A DNA stretch of 64,000 bases from Acetobacter sp. (lineage in GTDB: Bacteria > Pseudomonadota > Alphaproteobacteria > Acetobacterales > Acetobacteraceae). Below the pieces are notes generated by a model that saw only the letters and a list, made by a program, of their open reading frames with translations, did no database searches and was not told the origin of the DNA. The DNA lies in NCBI RefSeq assembly GCF_022483985.1, contig NZ_JAKVME010000001.1, forward strand, positions 1,984,001 to 2,048,000, written 5' to 3'. This document shows positions 1 through 7,436 of the stretch, one piece after another (the first letter of the stretch is position 1; every line of letters starts with the position of its first letter). The translations under genes and the position numbers were made by a program.

Positions 1-1
1 G

Positions 2-1363
2 ACAGCCTCCTTTACACTTCCCATGCTGGAGATTCTCTCCGGCTCCCGCGCCCGCGCCCGGATGCCACGCTCGCTCATCCTTGAACCGACGCGTGAACTG
101 GCGCTTCAGGTCGCCGAGAATTTCGTCAATTACGGCAAGCATCTGAAGCTGACGCACGCCCTTCTCATCGGCGGCGAAAGCATGGCCGACCAGAAAGAGG
201 TGCTGAACAAGGGCGTTGACGTGCTGATCGCCACGCCGGGCCGTCTGCTCGATCTGTTCGAGCGCGGTGGTCTGTTGCTGACACAGACACGGATTCTCGT
301 GATCGACGAAGCCGACCGCATGCTCGATATGGGTTTCATCCCCGATATCGAGCGCATCGTCGGTCTGCTTCCGACGAATCGCCAGACGCTGTTCTTCTCC
401 GCAACGATGGCGCCTGAAATCCGTCGCCTCGCCGATGCGTTTCTTCAGTCACCCAAGCAGATCACGGTCAGCCGTCCTTCGACCGTTGCGACGACGATCG
501 AGACCGGACTGATTGTCGTCGATGAGGACGACAAGCGGAAGGTTCTTCGCAAGCTGCTGCGGGCCGAAAACCTTCAGAACGCGATCGTTTTCTGCAATCG
601 CAAGCGCGATGTCGATGTTCTGCTCAAGTCACTCCTGAAGCACGGCTTTTCAGCAGGCGCCCTGCATGGCGATCTGCCGCAGTCAGTCCGTTTCCAGACT
701 CTGGAAAAATTCAAGTCCGGCGAACTGAAGATTCTGGTCTGCTCGGACGTTGCCGCCCGCGGTATTGATATCGGCGGGCTGTCTCACGTCTTCAACTTCG
801 ATCTCCCCTTCCATGCCGAGGATTATGTCCATCGCATCGGTCGGACAGGACGAGCCGGCAAGGAAGGCAAGGCCTACAGTCTTGCGACGCCTTACGACCG
901 CAAGTTCGCGGAAGCGATTGAAACGCTGACAGGCAAACCGATCCCCCGTCTGGAACGTGAGGGCATCACGCAGCTTGACTGGGCGAGTGAGGAAGAATCA
1001 CGCAGCAACCGGGGCAGAAAGAAGCGCGGAGGTCGCGGTTCAGGACGTGAACGTGACAGTGAGCCCTCCCGGCAGCCGGACGCTCCGGCTCGCCGCAAGG
1101 AAGCCGAGAAGAAACCGGCAACTCCCACAGAAGCTACTACCTCTCAGGCAGAGGCACGTGAGGATCGTCGGGGGACAAGGGACCGCAACGATCGGAATGA
1201 TCGCGGTCGGCGTGACGACAGCCGCCGTCGCGGTTCGGAAATTGCCGATGCGCCCGGCGAGAGCGTTCTCGGATTCGGGATGGATCTTCCCAACTTCATG
1301 AAACTTCCCCGGCGTGTGCCGGTCGCAATCGAAGCAACGGGCGAGGATGGCACGGAAAGCTGA
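2..1363 (+). CDS. DEAD-box ATP-dependent RNA helicase, RhlE-like (5' end cut by window edge)
   Basis: ATP-dependent RNA unwinding or remodelling of the RhlE/DbpA type. The reading frame is open from base 2, so the start codon, the Q motif and the Walker A lysine lie outside the window; the first visible residues (TASFTLPML) are what normally follows GSGK. Motifs then appear in order: PTRELALQ (Ia), TPGR (Ib), DEAD in VIDEADRMLDMGF (II), FFSATM (III), IVFCNR (IV), ARGIDI (V) and HRIGRTGRAG (VI). The last 130 or so residues form a basic Arg/Gly/Asp-rich tail typical of RhlE-group RNA-binding extensions. The stop overlaps the start region of the RNA methyltransferase that follows, so the two are probably co-transcribed and both act in rRNA maturation (inference). 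The family is certain; the exact subfamily is not. Confidence 0.95.
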   Translation, partial: TASFTLPMLEILSGSRARARMPRSLILEPTRELALQVAENFVNYGKHLKLTHALLIGGESMADQKEVLNKGVDVLIATPGRLLDLFERGGLLLTQTRILVIDEADRMLDMGFIPDIERIVGLLPTNRQTLFFSATMAPEIRRLADAFLQSPKQITVSRPSTVATTIETGLIVVDEDDKRKVLRKLLRAENLQNAIVFCNRKRDVDVLLKSLLKHGFSAGALHGDLPQSVRFQTLEKFKSGELKILVCSDVAARGIDIGGLSHVFNFDLPFHAEDYVHRIGRTGRAGKEGKAYSLATPYDRKFAEAIETLTGKPIPRLEREGITQLDWASEEESRSNRGRKKRGGRGSGRERDSEPSRQPDAPARRKEAEKKPATPTEATTSQAEAREDRRGTRDRNDRNDRGRRDDSRRRGSEIADAPGESVLGFGMDLPNFMKLPRRVPVAIEATGEDGTES

Positions 1364-2699
1364 AGGAAGGGGCCGTCGTCGGCCCCATTCTCATCAGTCA
1401 CCCTCTCCCGCCATCGACCCGACGCCACGACGCTATCGTATTGAAGCGCTTGGCGTCAGTGGCGATGGTATCGGTCGTCCGGCAGATTCCGGAGCGCAAC
1501 AGGCCGCTCCTGTCTTTATTCCCTATACGGCACCCGGCGACGAGGTCCTTGCCCGAAGCGTGGGCAAGGATCGGGCATCGGTTCTGGAAATCTGCGTCTC
1601 TGCGCCAGAGCGTGTCACGCCGCCCTGTTCCCTGTTCGGAACCTGCGGCGGATGCTCTCTTCAGCACCTGTCAGCGGCATGGATACTTGAGTGGAAGACC
1701 GCCGAGGTTGTCACCGGTCTCCGTCGCGCCGGGGCCATTGATCTTCCTCCCGTTTCCTCGTTCCAGACTCCTCCCGCGACACGTCGACGAGTCGATCTCG
1801 CGGCAAGACGCAGGCACGATAGCGTCATTCTGGGACTGCATCGACGCGGTGGCGATGTCGTCGATCTGACAGAATGCTCTCTGCTGCATCCTGATATTGT
1901 CAGCCTTCTTCCCGCTCTTCGCACAATGCTGGAGCGTCTGGATCTTTTTCGCAGGGAAGCGGATCTGCTTATCAACCTCCTCGATTCGGGGCCGGATCTT
2001 CTGCTGGCGTCGGATGCGCAGCCCAGCACCGCTGATCGCATAAAACTCGCCGCATTCTGCAAGACTCACCGTATTTCGCGCCTGTGCTGGAAAGGAAAAG
2101 CCTCGCAGGAAAACCCGGAAACCCTCGTGCAGTTGGCGCCTTCCGTCATCACGTTCGATGGTGTGGTGACAGAACCGCCCTCCGGCGCCTTTCTACAGGC
2201 GAGTCGTGAAGGGGAGGTGGCGATCCGCACAGCCGTTCTGGCGGCCCTGCCCCCCTCCCGTGGCCGCCGTTCGACAATTGTCGAGCTTTATGCGGGATGC
2301 GGCACCCTCACATTCGGGCTTGCGGGCCATGCCCGGGTTGACGCCTACGAAGGACACCCCGACGCGGTGGAAACCCTTGCACGGGCCGCCGCAGGGAAGA
2401 ATGTCACCGCCCATCGCAGGGATCTGAACAGGCAGCCCGTAGAAGCAAAAGAACTGACGTCCTCTCTGGCTGTTGTTCTGGACCCGCCTCATTCTGGCGC
2501 GGGTCTTCAGATGAATGTGATTCTTGAGGCAAAACCGGGCGTCGTTATTTATGTCAGTTGCAATCCGCGTACTCTCTACCGGGATGCTGCGCACCTTCTG
2601 CAGGCGGGCTACCGGATTGATGCCCTGACGGTGATTGATCAGTTCCTCTGGTCAGCAGAGACAGAAATCGTTTGCCGCTTCTCGTATGGGGTACATTAA
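1347..2699 (+). CDS. TrmA/RumA-family 23S rRNA or tRNA (uracil-5-)-methyltransferase
   Basis: SAM-dependent methylation of a uridine C5 in RNA. I chose ATG 1347 (product begins MARKAEGRGR), which overlaps the helicase stop by 17 bp and has an upstream cgagga ribosome site. The frame also stays open to GTG 1314, but that start lies deeper inside the helicase. A TRAM-like N-terminal segment (about residues 29-85) is followed by the 4Fe-4S cysteine set of RlmD-type enzymes (Cys94, Cys100, Cys103 in PPCSLFGTCGGC, plus a later Cys in TECSLLHP). The methyltransferase core shows VELYAGCGTLTFGLA (motif I), VVLDPPHSGAG (motif IV) and the catalytic-cysteine motif VSCNPRTLYRD. The C-terminal D-x-FPxTxHxE box is degenerate (IDQFLWSAETEIVC). 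Family members act on 23S U747/U1939 or tRNA U54; I cannot tell which here. Confidence 0.92.
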   Translation: MARKAEGRGRRRPHSHQSPSPAIDPTPRRYRIEALGVSGDGIGRPADSGAQQAAPVFIPYTAPGDEVLARSVGKDRASVLEICVSAPERVTPPCSLFGTCGGCSLQHLSAAWILEWKTAEVVTGLRRAGAIDLPPVSSFQTPPATRRRVDLAARRRHDSVILGLHRRGGDVVDLTECSLLHPDIVSLLPALRTMLERLDLFRREADLLINLLDSGPDLLLASDAQPSTADRIKLAAFCKTHRISRLCWKGKASQENPETLVQLAPSVITFDGVVTEPPSGAFLQASREGEVAIRTAVLAALPPSRGRRSTIVELYAGCGTLTFGLAGHARVDAYEGHPDAVETLARAAAGKNVTAHRRDLNRQPVEAKELTSSLAVVLDPPHSGAGLQMNVILEAKPGVVIYVSCNPRTLYRDAAHLLQAGYRIDALTVIDQFLWSAETEIVCRFSYGVH

Positions 2700-2766
2700 T
2701 TACAGAATAAACGGCGATAAGAAGTAATTTATACACATGTATAAACCTCACTATTAATGATTTTTA

Positions 2767-2794
2767 TCAAAAACAATACAGAATATTGTTTTGA
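2767..2794. terminator. AT-rich hairpin, possible terminator
   Basis: Near-perfect inverted repeat, tcaaaaacaata against tattgttttga, with one extra A in the left arm and a 5-nt loop. It lies 70 bp after the methyltransferase stop. The stem is AT-rich and there is no clean T-run, so it could equally be chance in an AT-rich spacer. Confidence 0.3.
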
Positions 2795-2905
2795 GAAATC
2801 TTTCCAAAAAGTTGAGATGAGGTTAATATCACAGGGCGAATAACCTCTGAACTTCCTCTACGCCGCTCTTCTATGGAGGGCGTTTTATTGCGGAGAAATC
2901 GTCCC

Positions 2906-3220
2906 ATGCGTGAACTTACAGTTTCCGAACTCAATGAAATCTCAGGCGGCAATGGCCTGAGTTCTCTGGCTGGCAATGCCCTGATCGGCGCAGCCAACAC
3001 CTTCAATTCCTTCCTCGATGCAATCGGACCTATCGGTGTCGCTCTCACCTATGTCGGTGGCCCTGTTGTCGCGGCCCTGCATGAATTCAACGATTACGTT
3101 GTTTATGAAGGCTCAAAAGCCATCGATACTGTTGGAAAGGCTCTCGGCGGCACAATTACTCCAGACTATCATTATCTGAACGAGTGGCAGGGCAACGGCG
3201 CTCTGAGCAAATACTTCTAA
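2906..3220 (+). CDS. Small peptide with double-glycine leader (bacteriocin-like or secreted signal candidate)
   Basis: A 104-residue product. I chose ATG 2906 over the upstream in-frame start at 2873 because a GGAG (2892-2895) sits correctly upstream and because the product then begins with MRELTVSELNEISGG, a textbook double-glycine leader: conserved hydrophobic and acidic positions and Gly-Gly at residues 14-15. Such leaders are cut by C39-peptidase ABC exporters. The predicted mature part (89 residues) is Gly/Ala-rich and hydrophobic at first (residues 16-58, with SSLAGNALIGAA and PIGVALTYVGGPVVAAL), then polar and aromatic, ending ALSKYF. It has no cysteines. No C39 peptidase, ABC exporter or immunity-like membrane gene is nearby. 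Flanking spacers are clearly AT-richer than the rest of the window. The leader call is firm; bacteriocin activity is a guess. Confidence 0.75.
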   Translation: MRELTVSELNEISGGNGLSSLAGNALIGAANTFNSFLDAIGPIGVALTYVGGPVVAALHEFNDYVVYEGSKAIDTVGKALGGTITPDYHYLNEWQGNGALSKYF

Positions 3221-3259
3221 TTCGACAGAAATGCTTTTCTGAATACGCAGAAAAACCAC

Positions 3260-3289
3260 AGGATTGCATCACAACCATGATGCAATCCT
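3260..3289. terminator. 12-bp perfect hairpin between the peptide gene and the next gene
   Basis: aggattgcatca and tgatgcaatcct are exact reverse complements, separated by the 6-nt loop caacca, 40 bp after the double-glycine peptide stop. No T-run follows. It probably ends or attenuates the peptide transcript, or protects its 3' end. Confidence 0.5.
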
Positions 3290-3385
3290 CATGAATTCAA
3301 AAAGCGCCATAAAATAAAATGACAGGGTTCATTTTATTTTTACGTCAACCATTCTGCCTTGCAGAACTATTTCCTGGATAAAAAA

Positions 3386-4720
3386 ATGCTGGAGTCTTCT
3401 TCGACTTCTTCACCTCTGATTCTGACTGAAGAGCAGATCGAAAAGCTTCGTGCTGATACGGATAACGGCACCGCCAATCCGCTGAAAGGCTATCAGGACA
3501 TGATCGCCTTTCTTGATGCCGCGAACACGGCCGGCACAGATACGCTCGATGATGCAAGCCAGTTCTGGTACCAGCAGGCAATCACGGTAAACGGGAATGA
3601 TCCCACCAGCTTCGGCAATATCTTTATCCATGCCGCAACAGCTTATGGTGCGGCATGGGACGGAAAAACCGTTGATTTCCAGTCACTGTCCAACAAGATC
3701 GGTCTTGCCGTCATCAATGGCACGATCGAAAGCGGCACGCTCCAGAGCATCAATTCGATGCTTGAAGACGATATCGGAACATCACTTTCCTACGGCGGCA
3801 TGACTGTCGGCGGCTGGGGCGGTTCCTTCTATTACTGGGACACTCCGTTTGAAGGAACAGAGACTGTCGGTCAGGCCATCATGGCCGATCCGGAGCAGTA
3901 TGATAAATTCATCGCCACGACAGCAAATGCCATTGTGGTCACAGGCAACACAGCCATCGAAGAACTCGGTCTGAGCTTCAGCTCCGGTTCAATCAGCAAT
4001 GAAGTCAACCAGTTCCTGAATATTCTTCAGGTCGGCGTACCCACCATTGTCAGTTCCAGCGTCCAGACGAGCGTCAAGGCGGAAGTCATCGCGCGCGCTT
4101 TCGAGGAAGACGTGCTCGGGCAGAGTGCCGCAGGCAATCCAAATCTGATCAACGGATACCAGTATGTCGGCAAGAACTGGTTCGGCAACAGTGAATGGAT
4201 CGCAACAGCCAATGCCGGCATCAGTTCGGTCAATGTCACCGACACCAAGGAACTCGACGCGCTGCGCACCACGCGTCTTGATGAGCAGGGTACGAAATCC
4301 GGTGATGCGGTCACCAATATTTACTCGGCGCTCGCCAAAGCCACCAATGCGGGCATTACCGGCAGCCTGACGCTTCCTTCAGAGCTTCAGCTTCCGGCAG
4401 GATCGACGCTTACAGCAAGCGATCTGACCTCTTCAAAGGTGACCCTGAACCTGCCTGCTCTTCCAACGGATCTGGTGACAGCCACCATCAAGGACGTGCT
4501 GGCAGATATCGCCCCGGCTATTTCCGCGGACTTCCTGGCGCCCGTTGTTTCCATTGTTGGAACAGGTCTTACCGATGCCCCGAACTTCGCGGGCAACATT
4601 CTGACGGATCTGACGGGGAGCTTCTCTTCCACGTCCTCGCACGCATCCGCCCTGTCCAGCACCCAGAATCACGTGGCTTCAACCAGCCATCAGAACCTGT
4701 TTGCGTCCCTGTTCTCGTGA
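3386..4720 (+). CDS. Unrecognised 444-residue protein next to the double-glycine peptide
   Basis: I do not recognise this family. I chose ATG 3386 (MLESSSTSSPLILTEEQIEK); the frame is open back to TTG 3359, which has no better ribosome site. There is no signal peptide, no obvious membrane segment and no cysteine. The chain is rich in Ser, Thr, Asn, Ala and Gly, with an aromatic Gly patch near residues 145-160 (VGGWGGSFYYWDTPF). A long Ser/Thr-rich C-terminal tail ends in NLFASLFS. That composition, without an N-terminal signal, resembles proteins exported by type I systems with C-terminal signals, but this is inference only. It lies 165 bp downstream of the double-glycine peptide, with a hairpin in between, and is followed by another strong hairpin. 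Codon use is typical coding GC, unlike the AT-rich spacers. Confidence 0.75.
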   Translation: MLESSSTSSPLILTEEQIEKLRADTDNGTANPLKGYQDMIAFLDAANTAGTDTLDDASQFWYQQAITVNGNDPTSFGNIFIHAATAYGAAWDGKTVDFQSLSNKIGLAVINGTIESGTLQSINSMLEDDIGTSLSYGGMTVGGWGGSFYYWDTPFEGTETVGQAIMADPEQYDKFIATTANAIVVTGNTAIEELGLSFSSGSISNEVNQFLNILQVGVPTIVSSSVQTSVKAEVIARAFEEDVLGQSAAGNPNLINGYQYVGKNWFGNSEWIATANAGISSVNVTDTKELDALRTTRLDEQGTKSGDAVTNIYSALAKATNAGITGSLTLPSELQLPAGSTLTASDLTSSKVTLNLPALPTDLVTATIKDVLADIAPAISADFLAPVVSIVGTGLTDAPNFAGNILTDLTGSFSSTSSHASALSSTQNHVASTSHQNLFASLFS

Positions 4721-5114
4721 TCTGAACGCTCCTGTTTCCCACTGGAAGCGGGATCATGTACTGCCTTATGGCGATGTGAAAACACGTTTCACATCGCCAT
4801 AAGGACATTCACAAAACTGACGCCTGCCCTATTCCCCCAGACCATGCTCACTGACGCCGTGCATGAACGCATGGCGATTAACACGTTTTCAGCCAGCGTC
4901 TTTCAGATCATCATCGCCAGAGTGTCCGAACATCCTGTCCCGACGTCACATTGAAGATCACAGAAGACACGGCATAATCTGGAACTCAGGCAAATCGGCC
5001 GAAATATCCTCAGAACCCCTCCCGCCAGACGCAGGTCACCATGCATAATCCGGCATGGACAGCCTCGCCTCAAGACGGCATAGCCGTTCCTCCTTTTTGG
5101 GGCGGACGCCAGAC
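4721..5114. other. Intergenic stretch, no gene seen
   Basis: Apart from the 18-bp hairpin at 4764-4804, I see no supported gene. Short open frames here (for example 4863-5048, plus strand) lack ribosome sites and recognisable composition. The promoter of the MFS gene is presumably in the right half. Confidence 0.5.
4764..4804. terminator. 18-bp perfect hairpin downstream of the unknown protein
   Basis: An exact 18-bp inverted repeat (4764-4781 with 4787-4804; arms begin CCTTATGGCGATG) around the 5-nt loop acacg, 44 bp after the stop. There is no T-run on either strand, so it is either a non-canonical terminator and RNA stabiliser or a palindromic binding or recombination site. Confidence 0.55.
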
Positions 5115-6347
5115 ATGTCAGGCAAAATGTCAGTAGAGACGATGCAGGCCGATCAACGTCTGCCTTTTTATATCGTGGCTCTGCTGGGACTGATCACAGC
5201 GCTCGGCCCCCTGTCCACCGACATGTACCTGCCCGCCTTTCCGATTCTCGATCAGGAATTGGGAGGCGGCCCCGGCTCGGCGCAGTTCACTCTTGCCACA
5301 TGGTTCATCGGACTGGCTGTCGGACAGTTCTCCTGCGGTCCGCTCTCCGACCGCTTCGGCCGACGTGGCCCTCTGATCGCAGGGCTTGCGCTTTACACAC
5401 TTGCCTCCATCGGCTGCGCGGTGACATCCGATTACCGGCTGTTCTGCCTGTTCCGTTTTCTCTCCGCCCTCGGCGGGTCGGGCGGCGCCGTTATTCCCCG
5501 CGCCATGATCCGCGATGTCGCCACGGGAAGAGCCGGGGCGCATATCATGACCCAACTGACCCTCGTTTTTGGCGTCATGCCGATTCTGGCGCCTTCCATC
5601 GGCGGACTGATTCTGGAAATCGCAACTTGGCGCTGGATATTCTGGGTAGCGGCCCTTTACGGCGTGGCCGCCATCGCCGGTGTCTGGTTCGTGCTGCCCG
5701 AGACACTGCCGCTCTCACGCCGCCCGCGCCTGCCCGTCAGCACGATTCTTGCCCGCTACCTGACCATTCTTAGAGAGCCGCATTTCTTCCTGAACGCCCT
5801 GATCGCCAGCGCCGCGACCTTTGTGATGTTCGCGTATCTCGGCGGCGCGCCTGTGGTGTTCGAACATCTGATGGGCTTTTCGCCCCGTCACTTCGCCATC
5901 TTCTTCGGCGTCAACGCCGCCATCTTCATCCTCTGCACCCAGATCAGCGGCAGGCTGGTGCATCGCGTGCGCCTTGAAACGCTCATGCAGTTCGGTATCG
6001 GCTGGTGCGCCTTCGCCGGAGCCATGAACGTGCTGCTCACCACGACGCACGTCGTCACGGCCCAGACCCCCGTCTTTGTCGTCATGATGATCATGTTCAT
6101 GACCGGCTCGCTCGGGTTCATCGGCGCAAATGCAACAGTACTCTCCTTCCACCATCACGGCGCCCATGCGGGAAGCGCCTCCGCGCTGCTGGGTACGATG
6201 CAGTTCAGCATCGGCGCCGTCAGCGGCCTGATGATGGGCTACATGCCAACGGATTCGATCATCCCCACAGCCTGCGTGATGGCGGTCGGCGCGGCGATGA
6301 TGGTGATCGCGAACATCTTCCGCCTTCTCCTCTGCGCTGAAACCTGA
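5115..6347 (+). CDS. Bcr/CflA-family MFS drug efflux transporter
   Basis: Inner-membrane proton-coupled exporter with about 12 transmembrane segments in 410 residues. I chose ATG 5115 (MSGKMSVETMQ), which has a GGGGCGGA ribosome site just upstream; the frame is open to 5055 but that extension is polar and non-conserved in character. Family signatures include ALGPLSTDMYLPAFP in the first helix, PLSDRFGRRGPL in the loop after helix 2, and RFLSALGGSGGAVIPRAMIRD in helices 4-5, which is diagnostic for Bcr/CflA (bicyclomycin/sulfonamide resistance type). The substrate cannot be read from the sequence. It stands alone between the hairpin region and an oxygenase gene. Confidence 0.92.
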   Translation: MSGKMSVETMQADQRLPFYIVALLGLITALGPLSTDMYLPAFPILDQELGGGPGSAQFTLATWFIGLAVGQFSCGPLSDRFGRRGPLIAGLALYTLASIGCAVTSDYRLFCLFRFLSALGGSGGAVIPRAMIRDVATGRAGAHIMTQLTLVFGVMPILAPSIGGLILEIATWRWIFWVAALYGVAAIAGVWFVLPETLPLSRRPRLPVSTILARYLTILREPHFFLNALIASAATFVMFAYLGGAPVVFEHLMGFSPRHFAIFFGVNAAIFILCTQISGRLVHRVRLETLMQFGIGWCAFAGAMNVLLTTTHVVTAQTPVFVVMMIMFMTGSLGFIGANATVLSFHHHGAHAGSASALLGTMQFSIGAVSGLMMGYMPTDSIIPTACVMAVGAAMMVIANIFRLLLCAET

Positions 6348-6474
6348 CCCTTCACTCGCCATTCCCGCACCTTTTTGCTAGACAGAGCCTTCCTTGTCGC
6401 GAACGCCTCCCGCGCTGTCGCGTTATGGGACGGGTCGCTCCGGACAGACTTCTGTCGTGAGCGAAAGGATGATG

Positions 6475-7167
6475 ATGACACACAGCACACGGACATCGGC
6501 ATTGGCTTCAGACCGAACAGCCTGTGAGGCCGCCATCGCGGGCCTGCGTAACTCCCTCGACACGGCGGCGTGTTCGACGACACCGTTCCGTCACTGGACT
6601 CTGTCCGCCATCCTGCCGCAGGAGGCGTGCGAAGCGCTGGTGGCATGGGAGCCGGAGGAAGATGCTGTCGCAGGCGACACCGGCGGTCGCCGTGAGACGC
6701 GCAACGGCTCCCGGGTTTTTGTGGAGCCGGAAGCGCGAGCGCGGGATGCGCGGCTGGATGTGCTGGCCCATATGTTCGACAGTCCCGAAGGACGTGCCGC
6801 CGTGGAAGCGCTCTGTGGCACGAAGCTCGACCATACGGCGCTCCGTCTTGAACTCAGTCTCGATACGGATGGTTTCTGGCTGGAGCCGCATACAGACATC
6901 GGCGCGAAGAAGCTGACGCTGCTCATCCCCCTATCCACTCACGACGATGCCGAGCAGTGGGGCACGGACCTGATGAACGCGGAAGGGGAAACCGTCGTCC
7001 GCAGCAGTGGCCGCTTCAACACCGGTACCCTGTTCGTGCCGGGTGACGATACCTGGCACGGTTTCAAGAAACGCCCCATCAAGGGTTTGCGGCGCGGACT
7101 GATCGTCAATTTTGTCGATTCCACATGGCGCGCAACACAGGAACTGGCTTTCGGACCGGCTCACTGA
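6475..7167 (+). CDS. 2OG-Fe(II) oxygenase-like protein
   Basis: A 230-residue protein with a double-stranded beta-helix signature: LEPHTDIGAKKLTLLIPL supplies the H-x-D iron ligands, DDTWHGFKKRP the distal His, and GLRRGLIVNFV the 2-oxoglutarate-binding Arg. Three consecutive ATGs occur at 6469-6477. I chose the third (MTHSTRTS) because gaaagg ends 6 bp upstream of it. The architecture resembles the second oxygenase at 47581-48225 (HCD, then TTWHG, then PRYTIQLNY), so they are probably distant paralogues. Related proteins include sugar/polysaccharide-linked and small-molecule hydroxylases; the substrate is unknown. The gene ends before a probable terminator. Confidence 0.75.
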   Translation: MTHSTRTSALASDRTACEAAIAGLRNSLDTAACSTTPFRHWTLSAILPQEACEALVAWEPEEDAVAGDTGGRRETRNGSRVFVEPEARARDARLDVLAHMFDSPEGRAAVEALCGTKLDHTALRLELSLDTDGFWLEPHTDIGAKKLTLLIPLSTHDDAEQWGTDLMNAEGETVVRSSGRFNTGTLFVPGDDTWHGFKKRPIKGLRRGLIVNFVDSTWRATQELAFGPAH

Positions 7168-7237
7168 GTGAAGCTTTCCGACGAATGGAACGGGAACCCT
7201 CTGCCGGGGATGCGCTGAAGACCTGAATATATCTGAC

Positions 7238-7266
7238 GTCGGGCATCCGTGAGTCCGACAGTTTTT
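7238..7266 (+). terminator. Probable intrinsic terminator after the oxygenase
   Basis: GTCGG (7238-7242) pairs with CCGAC (7255-7259), with a possible extra G-T pair, and is followed by agttttt. The stem is short, so efficiency is uncertain. Confidence 0.5.
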
Positions 7267-7436
7267 CTGCCACACCCTCTCCTGAAACGCCTCTGTTCAG
7301 GTCTTTCACGCAGATAAACAGCCTTGGCAAATCGGGACGAACGCCTTACCCGGACACTTCAAATCATAGACAGCCCGCGAGAAAGCGCCCTTCCGCCTTC
7401 TCGTCCACGGCATTTGACGACGAGGAACGAGGACCG

